Positions 11,403 to 24,272 of a stretch of DNA of 64,000 bases are shown here, piece by piece. Both the position numbers and the translations under genes were made by a program. The stretch spans positions 76,677,001 to 76,741,000 of the forward strand of contig CM032229.1 of assembly GCA_019009955.1 (NCBI GenBank), given 5' to 3'. Positions within the stretch are counted from its first letter, which is position 1. Each line of letters begins with the position of its first letter. The notes under the pieces were generated by a model, which saw only the letters and a list, made by a program, of their open reading frames with translations, had not been told where the DNA came from and searched no databases. The DNA comes from Riptortus pedestris (Eukaryota; Arthropoda; Insecta; Hemiptera; Alydidae).

Positions 11403-13083
11403 ATTTGCCGGGCTGTTTTGTGAATCTAAACCATCCAGGGCGTCACCCAAACGTATAGAAAAAAAATCATTCAAATCGGTCCAGCCGTTTAGGAGGAGTT
11501 CAGTGACATACACACTCACAGTAGAATAATATACAAATATAAAGATAAGAATTCAGAGATCATTTTTGCAAACCTTTAATTTCCTTACTTAAAAAAATAC
11601 TTTAAGGTAGTTTGCCTTAGTTAACCCCACTATAATCGCCTATTTATCTGACTAATTGTATGTGACAATGAAAGTATTGGATTAAATTTTTTTTTATTTC
11701 ATGGCTTATGCTTTACTAATGAGTCACATATGTGTTTTAGGGGATAATTACAATAGTTTATTAATGCAAATTGAACTTAATTACGCTATCTGGTCCTCCG
11801 TGCTTGAACAAATAGCAAATTTGAAAGCCCAGCTTTCGCATTAGCGTGACCTTTCCGCTTGATTAGCGTCAATCCTAAATTCTCTACTAAAACAAAAGTC
11901 TTGGTTCCCGATGACAACGCCCCCAGTATCAAGGCCCGGAAGCTTATTTGTCATGCTGTGCAGAGGTCACCTAATTTACTACCAAACTATAGATCAGTTC
12001 CGGTTTCACTAATTTTCTACTTTTTTTGTAAGTGTAAAAAAGAAATAACTTTGTAAACAATATAACTTTTTAACGAAAATATTTTCTGATAAAATATGTT
12101 TTTCTTACAATTTAGACACTTTTTATTGTGTTCGTCTTTATTTATATTTTTTCTTTAGAATAAATTATGTCTCAAATAAAGTATAATACTTCTAGGAGTT
12201 TTCCCAGCGTGACGAACTTTTTTTATAGTTAGTACGTTTAAAAAATTATTTATAAGTTATTTTGCCATTTTTATATCTAAAATGTAGATAAAATCTTGCG
12301 AAAAACACAAAAATAAATTTATTGTTGGATCCCCACTTAAGAATGTGAAATTTCTTTTTTTGATAACAAGAAAGATGTAAACTGTCCATCCAATTACCAT
12401 TCATTTAATAAATAATTGTAATAATAGGGGTTAATCAGTGCTGTGATCTAAATGCAGATAAGTCTTACTGATACAAATATTTAGACTCCCTGATAAATTG
12501 CAACATATTCGTATAATCATTTGCAGATGAGATCTCGTTTAAAATAAGTTTATCTACCATTGACCTAAAATAGTAATACTACATAGTATTGCGTGACAGA
12601 TCCAGTTTATTGGTTGTCACAATGATCCTACGAATCGCACGATCTGCTCTCAATTCAGGTATCCTTTATCTGAGACTATTATATGCCAACTCACAAAAAA
12701 ACAATTTGCTTTTAATGGTAAAAGTAATAGTACGTCTTAACCCCAGATGTCACCCTCCCCTTTTATTTTAACGTTGGTTGAATAGGGAGAATAATATATA
12801 TATGTATATGTATGTATAAAATTTGCTTGCTTCCTCCTCAACTTATAATAAAACCATAAAACCTCGCTGATAAGACATTCAATTCTAATTAAATCGAAAA
12901 AGAAAAAAACTGAATTCATTGTTTTCACCTTAAACTGGTAGATTGCCCATCCTAGTAAAATGCTTTAAACCCATTTTTTTGAGTTGGGAATAAAATGAAA
13001 TAATTTACCTATGACCCGGAAACTAGATTCCTTCGATCTACCAATGAAGATGAATGTTCCATTCAAGCCATTGTACATTCCAC
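11403..13083. other. Non-coding stretch, no gene seen
   Basis: The first 130 bases continue the repeat above. The remainder is AT-rich with no coding signal. Confidence 0.45.
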
Positions 13084-13646
13084 GCTCTAGATCAGGTACC
13101 CTTTGACATGTTGAGGGTCAAACTTTAGTGTGCAAAAACGTTTGCGGGCCGCTTTTAAAAGTAGTGTTCATTATCTTTAACGATGGATATCAGACATGAC
13201 ATTATACGACAATGTAATATAATACAATTTATTAAAATAACAAAATGAAATGAAAAAAAATAGGTATAACATTATAATTAAATCCTAAAATTTAGAATTA
13301 TTACAAACAACGAAAGTTAAATAGCGATACCGATGTCAATGAGACACTTGAGCTTGAATTTGGAAAACTAATCCATCGAATTTTGCATTAATACCACTGA
13401 TAAAAAGACGAAAAGAATTTTCCAAATTATCGTCAGTCAGCCTTGTACGATGTTTTGATTTATTAACTTTCATCATTGAAAAGAACTGTTCGCATTTATA
13501 AGTACTGCCAAACGCACAAATATCTCCTTATCTTCCTCATTTAGAGTAAGCAGTGTAATATTTTAGTTTAATTGTGTTTTTCAAAATGTCTCGCGGGCCG
13601 GGTCAAACCTTACCGCGGGCCGGTGGTTGCCCACATATGCTCTAGA
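13084..13646 (-). mobile_element. hAT transposon relic with 8-bp target duplication
   Basis: The 8-mer GCTCTAGA flanks the element at 13084-13091 and 13639-13646. An 8-bp duplication is the hallmark of hAT insertion. The 547-bp interior has a right end that reads TGTGGGCAACCACCGGCCCGCG on the minus strand, with GC-rich GGGCCGC motifs near both ends. This matches the style of hAT termini (CA...GTGGGCAACC). It contains a hAT transposase C-terminus on the minus strand, so it is an internally deleted copy. The terminal inverted repeats are short and imperfect. Confidence 0.75.
13336..13524 (-). pseudogene. hAT transposase C-terminal (dimerisation) fragment
   Basis: This frame reads 62 residues to a natural stop. 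It contains FGSTYKCEQFFSMMK followed by NKSKHRTRLTDDNLENSFRL, which is the conserved C-terminal hAT dimerisation motif (the xCExxFSxMKxxKSxxRxRLTDExLxxxLR pattern found in GTF2IRD2/ZBED-like and other hAT transposases). Upstream, coding appears to continue in another frame (LLTLNEEDKEIF at about 13525-13560), which implies a frameshift. The catalytic core and BED zinc finger are absent. It is a fossil inside the hAT relic flanked by GCTCTAGA. Confidence 0.75.
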
Positions 13647-14591
13647 TACTTGAAAATTCGAAGTAAACAACTGGCGTTTAGTTTTGAAGAAGATTTAAAG
13701 GTAGATATCTGCCGAAATGTGTCTGTATTTTTATTCGAATGGTTTAGAATTGGAAGGTCAACTATCCTTGAAAAGTATTTTTACTACGTATGTTTATATT
13801 TAAATAAAAATGTTTTGTTAGAAACTCCAAGAATATGGATGTTTATTAGGTATCACTGTCAATTCCTACTTACAAATTAATAAGTAATTAAATTCTTCAT
13901 TAAATTACTTAAATATCAAAGCACATTAGGTCCATAGATATGTGTCAGGTGAACTATTGCAGACTGATCGTCAATAATAGCTGACCCGGGGTTGGCCCAA
14001 TTGATTTCAATTTATAACCAATCATTCATATCAATTAATATTCTTTGGATTATAATGAATGAAGAATGTTCCACAGAGTAAAACATATGTTCTTAATGTC
14101 CCCAGAGTTCTTGAATGAAGCTGTTTGAAGAACTTTAATTTTTTCTTTGGATATCCATTACAAAAATGTCATTCTACACTATTTACTGAATTCCGATGAG
14201 TATCTATATGCCAAATATTATTGTCCAATCAATCAGTAAAATAATGCGCATTGTGGGCCGTTAGAAATTGTTTTGATGAAAAAATGTTTATTTTAATTAT
14301 TTATTTATTTGTTTTTTTTTTTATGAGCTCCTCAACTAGGCGATGTCACTCAGTATCGTTTAATTTCATTTCTCTACACTAAAATTTTAAAATAAAGAAA
14401 AAAAATGTTTTCAAAATGATTAAATTATAGTAGAAAATATAACGAAATAAAACAATGTGAAACTATAAATTTTAGGATAAATCCTGTTATGAGGATGATG
14501 GAACTAAAAGGCACAAGTTTAAAAATATATTAAAAACTATTGTTCTCAAAAACACATACTTGAATTATTAACATAATTTGAGATATAGAAA
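13647..14591. other. Non-coding stretch, no gene seen
   Basis: AT-rich, with a T-run near 14311-14322. No repeat family or gene was recognised. Confidence 0.5.
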
Positions 14592-15017
14592 TCCGTCACG
14601 CTGGGGCTGCATAAACTAAGATAATTTCCCGCGTGAAGTTTAACAATAGATAAATTTACATACCGGTAACGCATCACCACCGTGCGTATTAAGTGAATAA
14701 ATACAAACGATATTAAGGAACCTCCCGACTGAAAGCATCTGAAATGTAAACAAACAGTTCTGCCAACTTGGTACCGGAAAGAGATACTATTACTCTAATA
14801 TATCTGAGTATAACGTATTAATTTGATTGAAAATTATTTACTATGTCTAGTTCGATCCGACATATAGTAACGGAGATATTTCGAATTTTCAAAATTCTCC
14901 CCCTCCCCCTGGTCCGATTTCAACCGTTAACGATCTTGATCTTTCTTTTTAAATTAAACGACTAAATATCGAGTTTGGTAACGATTAAACAATAATTGCG
15001 ACCGCTAGAGCGGTAAC

Positions 15018-15083
<66 letters not shown>

Positions 15084-15132
15084 TTGAACGGACCTCATTT
15101 TCATACACACCCTTAAGGGAAATCTGCTAAAA
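14592..15132 (+). mobile_element. HLE1 copy, both termini present, type-1 interior
   Basis: It starts with TCCGTCACGCTGGGGCTGC and ends CCCTTAAGGGAAATCTGCTAAAA. The interior keeps CGATCCGACATATAGTAACGGAGATATTTCGAA, the C-rich tract, CCGCTAGAGCGG, a 60-bp TA array at 15020-15080 and TTTTGAACGGACCTCATTTTC. A deletion removes about 90 bp between that last block and the terminal palindrome. The 5' interior (ACAAACAGTTCTGCC, ACCGGAAAG) is the type-1 module shared with the copies at 24.7 and 43.8 kb. Confidence 0.85.
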
Positions 15133-15208
15133 TGTAGAGAAACGAGTGGGGTGGGTGTGGTTTAAGGAAAGTGTTTATAAAACTGCAAAAAAATGACCCT
15201 GAACTCAC

Positions 15209-15241
<33 letters not shown>

Positions 15242-16513
15242 GCCCACTCATTGTCTGTAGCCAACGTCGAAGCAGACGACATCACACGAGAAATTAATTC
15301 ATAAGAGGTGTCCCTTTTCAGACAATGTTGCTGATGCGAGATATAAACTTAGTTGCGAATATAATATTCTTGAACGAGCAGAGACCGTTGCCACGGAAAC
15401 AGGAATTTAATAGGGGTTTATGTGGAAACTATTCAATCAGGAAGTTTTGTTGGTATAACTTGATACGAGTTTCTACTATTCAGCTCTATTAATAGGTATG
15501 AGTTTGAGGCAACTAAGCTCATTGAATAAGCAGTCTGACAAGTCTGGAAGTTAATACTTGGCTGAGCACATTTTACTGGGGGAGGTATAGGTTGAGGAAT
15601 CCAACATAACCTATATATACCCTCGGAGAGCGGTGCTAAACTCGATAAAAGGCAATATAGGGATGCGCTACTGCTGAGATAGTTCCAGTAACTGAGTTAT
15701 GGCGCTGCTGTCGTGAGAAGTCACTAATGAAATATCTTGCTACGCGGGTGGAAGGTTTGCGGCTGACCCTAGTCTCAAACAGTTTCACAACTTGTATTAG
15801 GCGAAAGGACCATCATGAGCGACTCCTCAATGTCCGGTGTCCCCTATGTTTGGCTATTAGGCTCACGTACTCCTCAAGCTATTATCCCACACATTATTGT
15901 CATTTCTATAGCAGTAACTAACAAAAGGGACTAAGGAAATGAATACACGCTAAGGACCAGTTATGTACAGCATGTGCCTTTGGATGTATTAACTTCATAA
16001 ATAAGTGCACATATTAATAACAAATGTTCCTTTTACTTCAAAATGTAAAGAACAGAAAAACAGTTTGTAGTGTGACTTAATAATAATATAACCCCAAAAA
16101 AACCATATGTTAACAAAAGAAAAACAATAATCATATGTTAACAAATACAATAATCATATATAACAGGATGTAACCTGGTGTTAGGAATATTTACATTAAT
16201 AAAAATATAAAAAAAATGGTTAGTAATCGTAAAAATGAGTTCTTAAACTAACATTTTCCTTGTCAAATACTTCTTTTACCATTTTATATTAATTTAGATT
16301 TAATGACTGCTAAGTATCAAATAATATGTAAAATGTCCTCCTTCCCCCCCCCCTTCCCTCTTTTTGGGATGAAGTCCCAAGAATGGGGAAAATGCTACTC
16401 TTGTATTGATTATGTTCCTCAAAGAGACTTATTAACTTGAACATTTTAAAACAGTCATGCCAAGGGCCCATTTTACAAATGTTAGAGGTTACCCTGGAAT
16501 CGCATTCTATTAT
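15133..16513. other. Non-coding stretch, no gene seen
   Basis: It contains a 27-bp T-run at about 15211-15237. A GC-richer patch at about 15560-15900 has a 64-residue open frame of no recognised family, and a C-run lies near 16346-16354. Confidence 0.45.
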
Positions 16514-16641
16514 TTTTAGCAGATTTTCCCTTAAGGATTGTCAATCAGCTATTGAGGTTGTACTCTTGATGTGACTCTCGAAAAATTTCCCCAATTGTTC
16601 ATCGATCCAACCTCGGAGAAGAAGAAAATATATATTCTATA

Positions 16642-16700
<59 letters not shown>

Positions 16701-16970
16701 AAATACTTGTTTGTTATGATTCTAGCGGTCGCAATTGTTGTCATATCGTTAAAAAACTCAATATATAAGCGTTTCATATAAACTAAAGAAGGGTTTAGGG
16801 GGTAATTTGAAAATCTCCTTTATTATAAGACGGATCGAAATATTGTACATAACCAATCTTATTGGAAATTAAATTAGCTATAAATATTGTTATATACATA
16901 CTTTCTTTATCATGAATGTTAATGGAGTTATTAGGATTTTATTTTTACATTTCAGCATTCAGTAAACCCC
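16514..16970 (-). mobile_element. HLE1 copy, 3' half
   Basis: On the minus strand it ends with the 3' terminus (TTTTAGCAGATTTTCCCTTAAGG on plus). It includes the TA array at about 16646-16696, CTAGCGGTCGCAATTG and the ATCTTGAATATTAA-type block. The 5' half is missing. Sequence stops at CAGTAAACCCC, where a SINE fragment abuts it. Confidence 0.75.
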
Positions 16971-17100
16971 AGAGGAAATAGGAATTTATTTAGTGACAAA
17001 CTCATTAAATGAAATTCTTAGTCCCACCCTGGCTGAAAAAGGGTGGTAACCTGTAGATAACCCGTCCCAATTAGCCATATTAATACAAAGGGGACCTTAA
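16971..17100 (+). mobile_element. tSINE copy 2, 3' half
   Basis: It begins within the post-tRNA segment (GAATTTATTTAGTGACAAACTC) and runs through GGGTGGTAACCTGTAGATAACCCG to a degraded tail. The tRNA-like part is absent. It lies directly against the broken end of the preceding HLE1 copy. Confidence 0.8.
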
Positions 17101-20100
17101 GAAGTAAATTTAATGAAGTAACTTTCAGTAATTAGTTCCATTTTCGTAAAAAAGTTGATGGTAAGGTCTTGTTCCCCAAAGTGTTTAATTGTTAATAAAC
17201 TCATTGTGAAAGTATTTCAGTGTGTATGCACTTCTGGATTGAAGCTTCCCATTTTTCACGCCAACATGTAGAAATGTTTCTTCGACTATAAATACTACAC
17301 TCACAACCATCAAACATTCTTGAAGATAGTTCTTCTGATATCATGGAAAAATACGTCCTTTTAACCCGTATAAGAAACATAATATATATTGCATAATAAA
17401 TATATTGGGAATCGTATTTCCTACAAATTCAATAATAGTTAATAGATGTTAAAGTATAGTAGTCGTTCGATTCAGTGTATGAGTTGAAGTTTCATCCAAT
17501 TGAATCGTTTGGAACAATTTCGTCTCGTTTTTAACAGGCAAACTGTTAACATAGAAAGTTTTAATATTAAATATGTTCTCCATTTTAACAGTGATGAATA
17601 GTCACTGAGAAAAAATAATCACTGAATAAAAATGAGAGATTAAAATTTGAATATTACTGAAAACTAGAATGAACGAGAAAGCTGCTAAAAGTAGAAAAAG
17701 AATACAGGAGGTTGGTAGGTGGCCATCACTAAGGATCAATTATGTAATATCGAAGATATAAATACAAAATAGCTTGTATTTATTTTTTCATTTTAGCCCG
17801 GTGCAGCGGGAAAATACTGCGACTGTGAAACGTTGGCAAATACGTGCTTTTAATTAATGGACATCCTTTGTGACTGATCGCCAGAATGAAAAGAAAGCAT
17901 AATTTGAATAGGGCCATTGTTTAAAAATACACTGAAGGGAAGTTCTGATTATTGAAACCCTAATATTACACTGGAACAAACGTTTTTCCTCAGTATAATA
18001 AAATTACATATAAATTTATCATTTAAAAAACCTGATTTATCGTTTCTTGGTATAACACGCACAAATGCAATGTCCATTAGTTATAGGGTTATTAAAACAA
18101 TTTATTTTTGTATTCCTAACATTGGCGGTCAATTATAAAGTTTTTTTTTAGCAACATCACCACAGTTGCGAAGCTCCAAATAAATAAATGAATAAAAATT
18201 CGGAGTAGTCTGAAATCATTGCAACAATCATTTTCCCATACAATAACGTACACATTCAGAAGAAGAAAAGACATAATATGTATATATTATATGGCAACTT
18301 CTGGTTTTAAGCAACGATAGAAACGTAAAAGGAAACGTGGACATTAATAAATTACAATAAAAAATTGAATAGAATATCTCTCTTGTATAACAGCAGAATA
18401 TTTAATTTCATTTAGTTATTAATTCATTTCTACGGATGAGCTGGCCCATAATAAAATCTCTCGTCGACAAATTTATCTAAGAAAAGAAAAATTGTCTAGA
18501 GAATGGAATTTCGCCTATAAATATTTCAAGACTTTCTTATTACTCTGCCTTTGTTGAAGTTTGAATGAGTTGGTTTTTACATTTTTTGGGCAACTTGATC
18601 AAAAGATGAATTACATTAAACATGAAAACTGATTTTCGGAATAGTGTATTACAATGAGTCTTGCATTATTCAGCAGTTAGTATTGCAAGATTCCGTCGAA
18701 GAGCCCAAGACCTTCAGTTGAATACTACTACCTTCCTCGGGATTTCCATAGTTGCCTAACTATTCCAATATTAATTCTTTCATTGAGTCAGGTTATGCTG
18801 CAACCCGTTCCCTAAATATAAATAATCCTATGCTCTCTTTCTCTCACACGGTCACACACCCACGCTCATTCACCCACACACATATACAAACTGACGTGCA
18901 CACAAGTTTTAATTAGTGAATTTTCAGCTCCTGAGACATGTGTATTTGTTATTTCATATGTATTGTGCAGCAATGAAATTTAAATTTTAATGCTTTATTC
19001 GTTTGCTTCATTTTCAAATATCAAAATTTGGTGTTCTTTCACATGTGTTTAACATTTTAGGGGCATTTAAGTCAAATGTTACTGATGGTGGAGCTATTAC
19101 AAGGGAAACTTTTCTTTTTCATAATAAACTTTCCTAAAAGAAAAATAAATGCATTCTTTATTCAACCAAAAGAGCCCCTACATATACGAGCTAAACAATT
19201 AAAAACATTTTTGTATGAGTCGAATAAATAACTATTTTTGACACATTAATCAACTACTCTCATTCATGACATTATAATCTTCAATTGAAATGTGTACATG
19301 ATTACATCTAATAATCAATTATAACAATTTACTTTCCCGTTGAATTAATGCTGAATGTGGATTCAAGATTAATTCTATCAGTAATTTTATACTCTTCCGT
19401 GTGTAACAATATAGCTTTAAAATATATCGTATTTAGCCAATGATAATAAATTTAAATATGCTTGTTTATTGTATAAGAGAAGAAATAAGGATATTATTTA
19501 ATATTTTTAAATGCGTTATGTCTCATTTTTAAGGAAGTTATAAAGCAAAATATATATTATGCTACAAAAAGTATGGTTCTGGGATGTCAGTAAATGTATT
19601 TTAAGAATTCTATCCTCTGCGGAATGTCGGATAACTAGGTGAATAATATCAACAAGCATGCAGACCTATTATTGTTTTCCTGTGCGATGGAGAGAAATGC
19701 TCTATAAAGAAGTAAAGACATCATAATCCTTCTTTAATGTTGTATTAAGTATTGACTGGCAACCAAGTGGAATATAGGAAAGTCAATATTGCACGCATAC
19801 AATTTCTATTGTATTTCTGTTTATTTCAGAAGAAATCCATTTTGTTGATATTTTTGAATAGTAGTAACGAGAAGTTATAAAGAGATATTAATTTCATCGA
19901 AGAAGTCCTAACAACCAAAAAAAATAATTTTGAGTTTTAAATACTCTACAGCTTGTATAGAAGAAATGACCAGGTAAGCTGTAAATGGTAAAATGTATAT
20001 GTACCATTTTCAAAAAGTGAAGAACAGTGGGAAAGAAACAAGTATTATATTTCTATTTATGTCGCAATTTTTGGTGACTACTAGTTACACAATGGTTGAA

Positions 20101-21496
20101 ATACTATTGTCTCAAATTTATTTTGCCCTTCAGATGTAAATAAAAACATCTTGAAGGACCACTTTTGACATTTAGGAGTAACTAATTAGGTGCTTATTCT
20201 CTGGTACTCTTGAGTGAAGACTTCAATGTCGTTGAATAACTTACCTAATTTTAAGTTCATTTCCAGGGCTAATGATATTCAAGTTGGGCGTGAGACGAAT
20301 GCTATTCAGCAGGAGAGATACTCAAAAAAAATTGTTGAGGGTGGAAAGGGTTCAAGAAAGGCTGTTCTGTTTGTTAATTAGAATGCAAAGCGAGGTTGGA
20401 AGGGGTGGAGAGGTAGACTAATAAAGCCTTTGATTGATTTATCAACAATTTGCATGCTAAGGAGCCGTTCAAGTTTACCTGGGGTCATTTACTAAACGTA
20501 GATAGCACTATCAAAGCCAGAACACAGCTTACTTGCGCTTACACCTCATAATCGGTTAATTATAGGAAAAGGTATATCCAGGCCCCTTAAAAAAAATCTA
20601 TCTGGTTAATATGGTAGAAAACGATGTAAAATAAAAAAAAAACGTCTAACCACCCGCATCACTCAAAAATCAACTTTAAAAATTTCCAAAATCAATCCTT
20701 GAAGCAAGACTTTTTAGAAAATTATTTCCATACATTGAATATTCGAAATCCAAACGTGACTATATTAATAATCCCAATTTAAATAAACCTTATCACATCA
20801 GAATTTTTAAAACGCTACTTACAACATCACTTTACCTAACACTTATTCTATGCAGCAACTAGGGTAACTCATATACCAAAAAGTAACTCCGCCCTTTGAA
20901 AATTCAAGAAATCAAACCCACATTCTTCCTTACACTATAAACACGAATACAGGACAAATGAGGCTCAGCCGGCACAGTACAGAGCGTAGTATTAAGGAGC
21001 AGGCTATAAGACATATCAAGTAGCTTCGCTGCAGAATTACGAAGCTTAATTCTTGGCAATAACACTTTACAAGACAGCATTAATGTTTTTGCTGACTCCT
21101 GCAGTTCTATACAGTCAATACTTGATTTATTCTGAACTCACCCATTCACGAGACGGCTTCAGGAATTAATAAATTACAAACAGAAAGATTAAAGTAATAA
21201 CTATTCGTTGGATAGTTGAACAAGAACTGGACATTCAGACATCAAGAAGAATATTTTTGATGGCAAACATGCAAATTTAGCGACAGAACTTGACGTATTA
21301 CACACTGATATCTTGACAGAACAAGATACTATTATTTTTTTTAAAAAAGAGATATAATTCTGTTTAGCAACTGACAATGGTCGTGCAGTTACAGTATTAA
21401 TTACCATAGAAACCACTTAATGTCATTTTTATTTTGTATAACATCCTAAGAAAATTCTCCCATAATTAGAATATCATTCCCTTAATAATAAACAAC

Positions 21497-21500
<4 letters not shown>
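17101..21500. other. Long featureless AT-rich stretch
   Basis: 4.4 kb with no open frame above 60 codons. I recognise no repeat family, and only simple A/T runs and a short CACACC-rich patch near 18846-18890 stand out. It may be unique intergenic or intronic sequence. Confidence 0.5.

Positions 21501-21575
<75 letters not shown>
21501..21575. repeat. Compound microsatellite (CT)n(TA)n
   Basis: About 31 bp of CT directly followed by about 44 bp of TA. It has no HLE1 flanks. Confidence 0.9.
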
Positions 21576-21581
<6 letters not shown>

Positions 21582-22080
21582 GTTAATAAGTTAAGAAGTT
21601 CAGAAGGTACTATTTCTATAAAAAAATATTCTATTAAGTCGTCTTTTGGGATTTTTAAATGGAATACCTTCATTTAAATTTTAAGTTTATTGAAAGAGAG
21701 AATAGCTGCCAATAAACTGGCCGCCAATCCTTGACATAGTTAAGTGCGTCAAGTTGATTCTTGTCAATAATATTGAATGAACTGGGCACTGCGAATGACG
21801 AATCCAGATTAATGTGATTGACAGATCAGACAATCAAATCGGAAACCAAATCATTTACCTTGGCTTAGTGATTCTATATTGTTTAGGACTTCAAATGGCT
21901 AGGTAAAAATAAGTAAATAATATTTTTCAATTATTCTAAGGTTTAGGTAGGCAATTTGTATTGTTGAATGTGCTGCCGCACGTTCTTTTGAGGTGATAAA
22001 GGTGTAATTTTAACGACCAGGGTTAAATAATCTGTTTATGGAAGCGTAGAAAGCCTCCTATGGAAAGCCAAGAAAACACT
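21576..22080. other. Non-coding stretch, no gene seen
   Basis: Nothing recognisable was found here. Confidence 0.45.
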
Positions 22081-22243
22081 AAATATTCGTTTATTTGTTC
22101 TTCACAGTTTCATGACAAGGGTCACCAATAAAACACATTTTTTCCCGCAAATTTATTCATACTGTCCATAAAGTTTACGGGGAATTTTTGTTTATTATTG
22201 GTGACCCTTGCAAGGAAACTGTGAAGAACATATACAAATATTG
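22081..22243. mobile_element. Foldback MITE with ~57-bp inverted repeats
   Basis: Arms 22081-22137 and 22187-22243 are inverted copies. The shared core GTTCTTCACAGTTTC...AAGGGTCACCAATA is nearly perfect. The central ~50 bp is unpaired (CCCGCAAATTTATTCATACTG). There is no coding capacity. I could not settle a target duplication, so the superfamily is unknown. Confidence 0.75.
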
Positions 22244-22975
22244 GACCCAAAATAAGAACAAAATATTCATTTGCACATTATTTTATACACAAAATGTAAC
22301 TCGAGCAAAATGGATGGGGGTGGGGGGATTCACATGAATGTGAAATGATTCAAATGACAAGCAATATACTCAGTGCACGAGTGCTACTGTTGTTTAAAGT
22401 TACTCAAGATTTATTTCTCGTGGGACGGCCCTGGTCATTGTCGCAAGGAATGGCATTCAGGTTTTCGTTCCTCATGGTGGCTTCTGTTTTTTTTTTCAAA
22501 CACTAAAACATTTGGCTCAATGAGGTTGACATTTTTAAAGCGATGATTTTACCTTCTTCCAGTAATACATAACCTAATCACTATGACCATTAGAGGTCAG
22601 ACCTGACTCTAAACACTTCCTTCTCAATCATTGTGATCAAATAGATTGCAACTGTAATGCTTTGATGATTATATGAGAAACTCATTTTCCTTGGCAACAG
22701 TCACCATCTTCTTCATATAGTACCTTCTGTCAACTACTCTCGGAGTAGTATTTTAATCATAAAGTGAGCCCAGTATAAGGAAAATAATTATTATATAATT
22801 TCTGGAGCATCACAAGGATGTAAATCTCTCATATTACTTAAGAGAGAGTTGAAGCGTTTCAGTTGTAACTAAGTAGAGAAGCAGCAGAGTTGAGAAGTAC
22901 GGGAGCCAAGGGAAATCAGAACAGGCATGTAGATAGTGAGGCAGCTCAGACCACAACAACTCGCCCCACTCCGAG
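22244..22975. other. Non-coding stretch, no gene seen
   Basis: Short G-runs near 22315-22330 and a T-run at 22488 are the only simple-sequence items. Confidence 0.45.
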
Positions 22976-23131
22976 CGATGTAATTATAATAACCAGCTCA
23001 AAACTATCTGAATAAGATGGCAGGCTTCACGCTTTACAGGTTTATCAAGTCAACTTGTTGCCACAAACCGTTCCCTGTAACGCAATTATAATAACCACCT
23101 CTAAACTATCTCAATAAGATGGCAGGCTTAA
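22976..23131. repeat. Short direct duplication (54-bp units, 102-bp spacing)
   Basis: 22976-23029 and 23078-23131 share AATTATAATAACCASCTC, AAACTATCT and AATAAGATGGCAGGCTT. This looks like a local tandem duplication. Confidence 0.65.
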
Positions 23132-23680
23132 CCATTCCAAAAGCAATACTGTGTTTTAAATGTGACCAAACATCCCACTGAAATTCCTTTATCAGGAAGT
23201 ATTTTCGCTGTAAGCAGTTCTGGTCTTGAGTGCTGGAGTTGAACTGGAGTATATCTCCGATTAAGCCGATGAGATCCTCAGTTTGTTAATGAGTTCCACC
23301 ATTGCTGTCTCCAAAAGTACATATCATTTGCCTTGACTATAAATAAGTCCTTCTAACATTGGCCAGAGACCCATTCATGTATATATCATTCAAGAGTTGA
23401 CAGATTACGATTTAGAAACGTAATTCTTTTCCATGTAAATGAAATTTTGGGATAACAGGCATTGAATAAGCATGCAACACACTTGTACACTTGAAGTACC
23501 TTTAAAATATAGCGAATTCTTCCAATAACTATTTTACATCAACGTGACCAATAATTACGGCACCTTATAATACCTATCAAGAAATTAGCTGAACATTCGA
23601 TACCCAACAGAAGACCTTCCGATTTGAAAGTCACTCCACGGGAACTCACACTTAAAAATTCCTACAGCGGTTAAAATTAT
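23132..23680. other. Non-coding stretch, no gene seen
   Basis: Nothing recognisable was found here. Confidence 0.45.
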
Positions 23681-23925
23681 TTGGAGCCACGAAAATGCAT
23701 GCTGATGGATCATGAGCTCGCCAGATGGATTTGTATAGCGGTCATGAATTCATCTCAAGAAGATACACTGTGGTGGTTTGATCTTGTCGAGAAAATAAAG
23801 CATGATAATCAGGATTTAGAGGTAGTTGGGCAAGGTGGAGAGGAAGGCTCAGGAAGAAGTTCATTGATGACCTAAGGGGAACATATGACAGATGGAGGGT
23901 AAAGGGTTTTTGTGCACATTAAATG
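23681..23925 (+). pseudogene. Possible decayed LINE/reverse-transcriptase tail
   Basis: One frame reads MDHELARWICI and, after a frame change near 23830, ARWRGRLRKKFIDDLRG. The spacing and the RGRxRKxxxDDL pattern recall the C-terminal region of some LINE polyproteins (RRRGRPxxRWxDDI). Both parts are short and the frames differ, so this is a weak suggestion. The patch is GC-richer than its surroundings. Confidence 0.25.
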
Positions 23926-24241
23926 GTCAGACATAGAGGCAATGGATTCCTGGCAGAAAAAAGAAAAAGTTGGAAACATTGCTTGAGGATTCTCAAATAC
24001 GGCTCAGATGGCAGGACTATTTGAATGTATTGTGGCTTTCATCGACCATATTTAGTTTTTCTTTTTTTAAAAAAAAAAAAAAAAAACTCTTGTCTAATAA
24101 AAAAAAATTATGAATAGAGCAAGAGGTAAGTAAACAATTGCTTTTACTTTTAGGTACGGTATATGTCAGCATCCTCAAAACACTTGAGAATATTTCCCTA
24201 AAGATGAGACACACTAACATTCCTAACTCTAGAGTGTAGAA

Positions 24242-24272
<31 letters not shown>

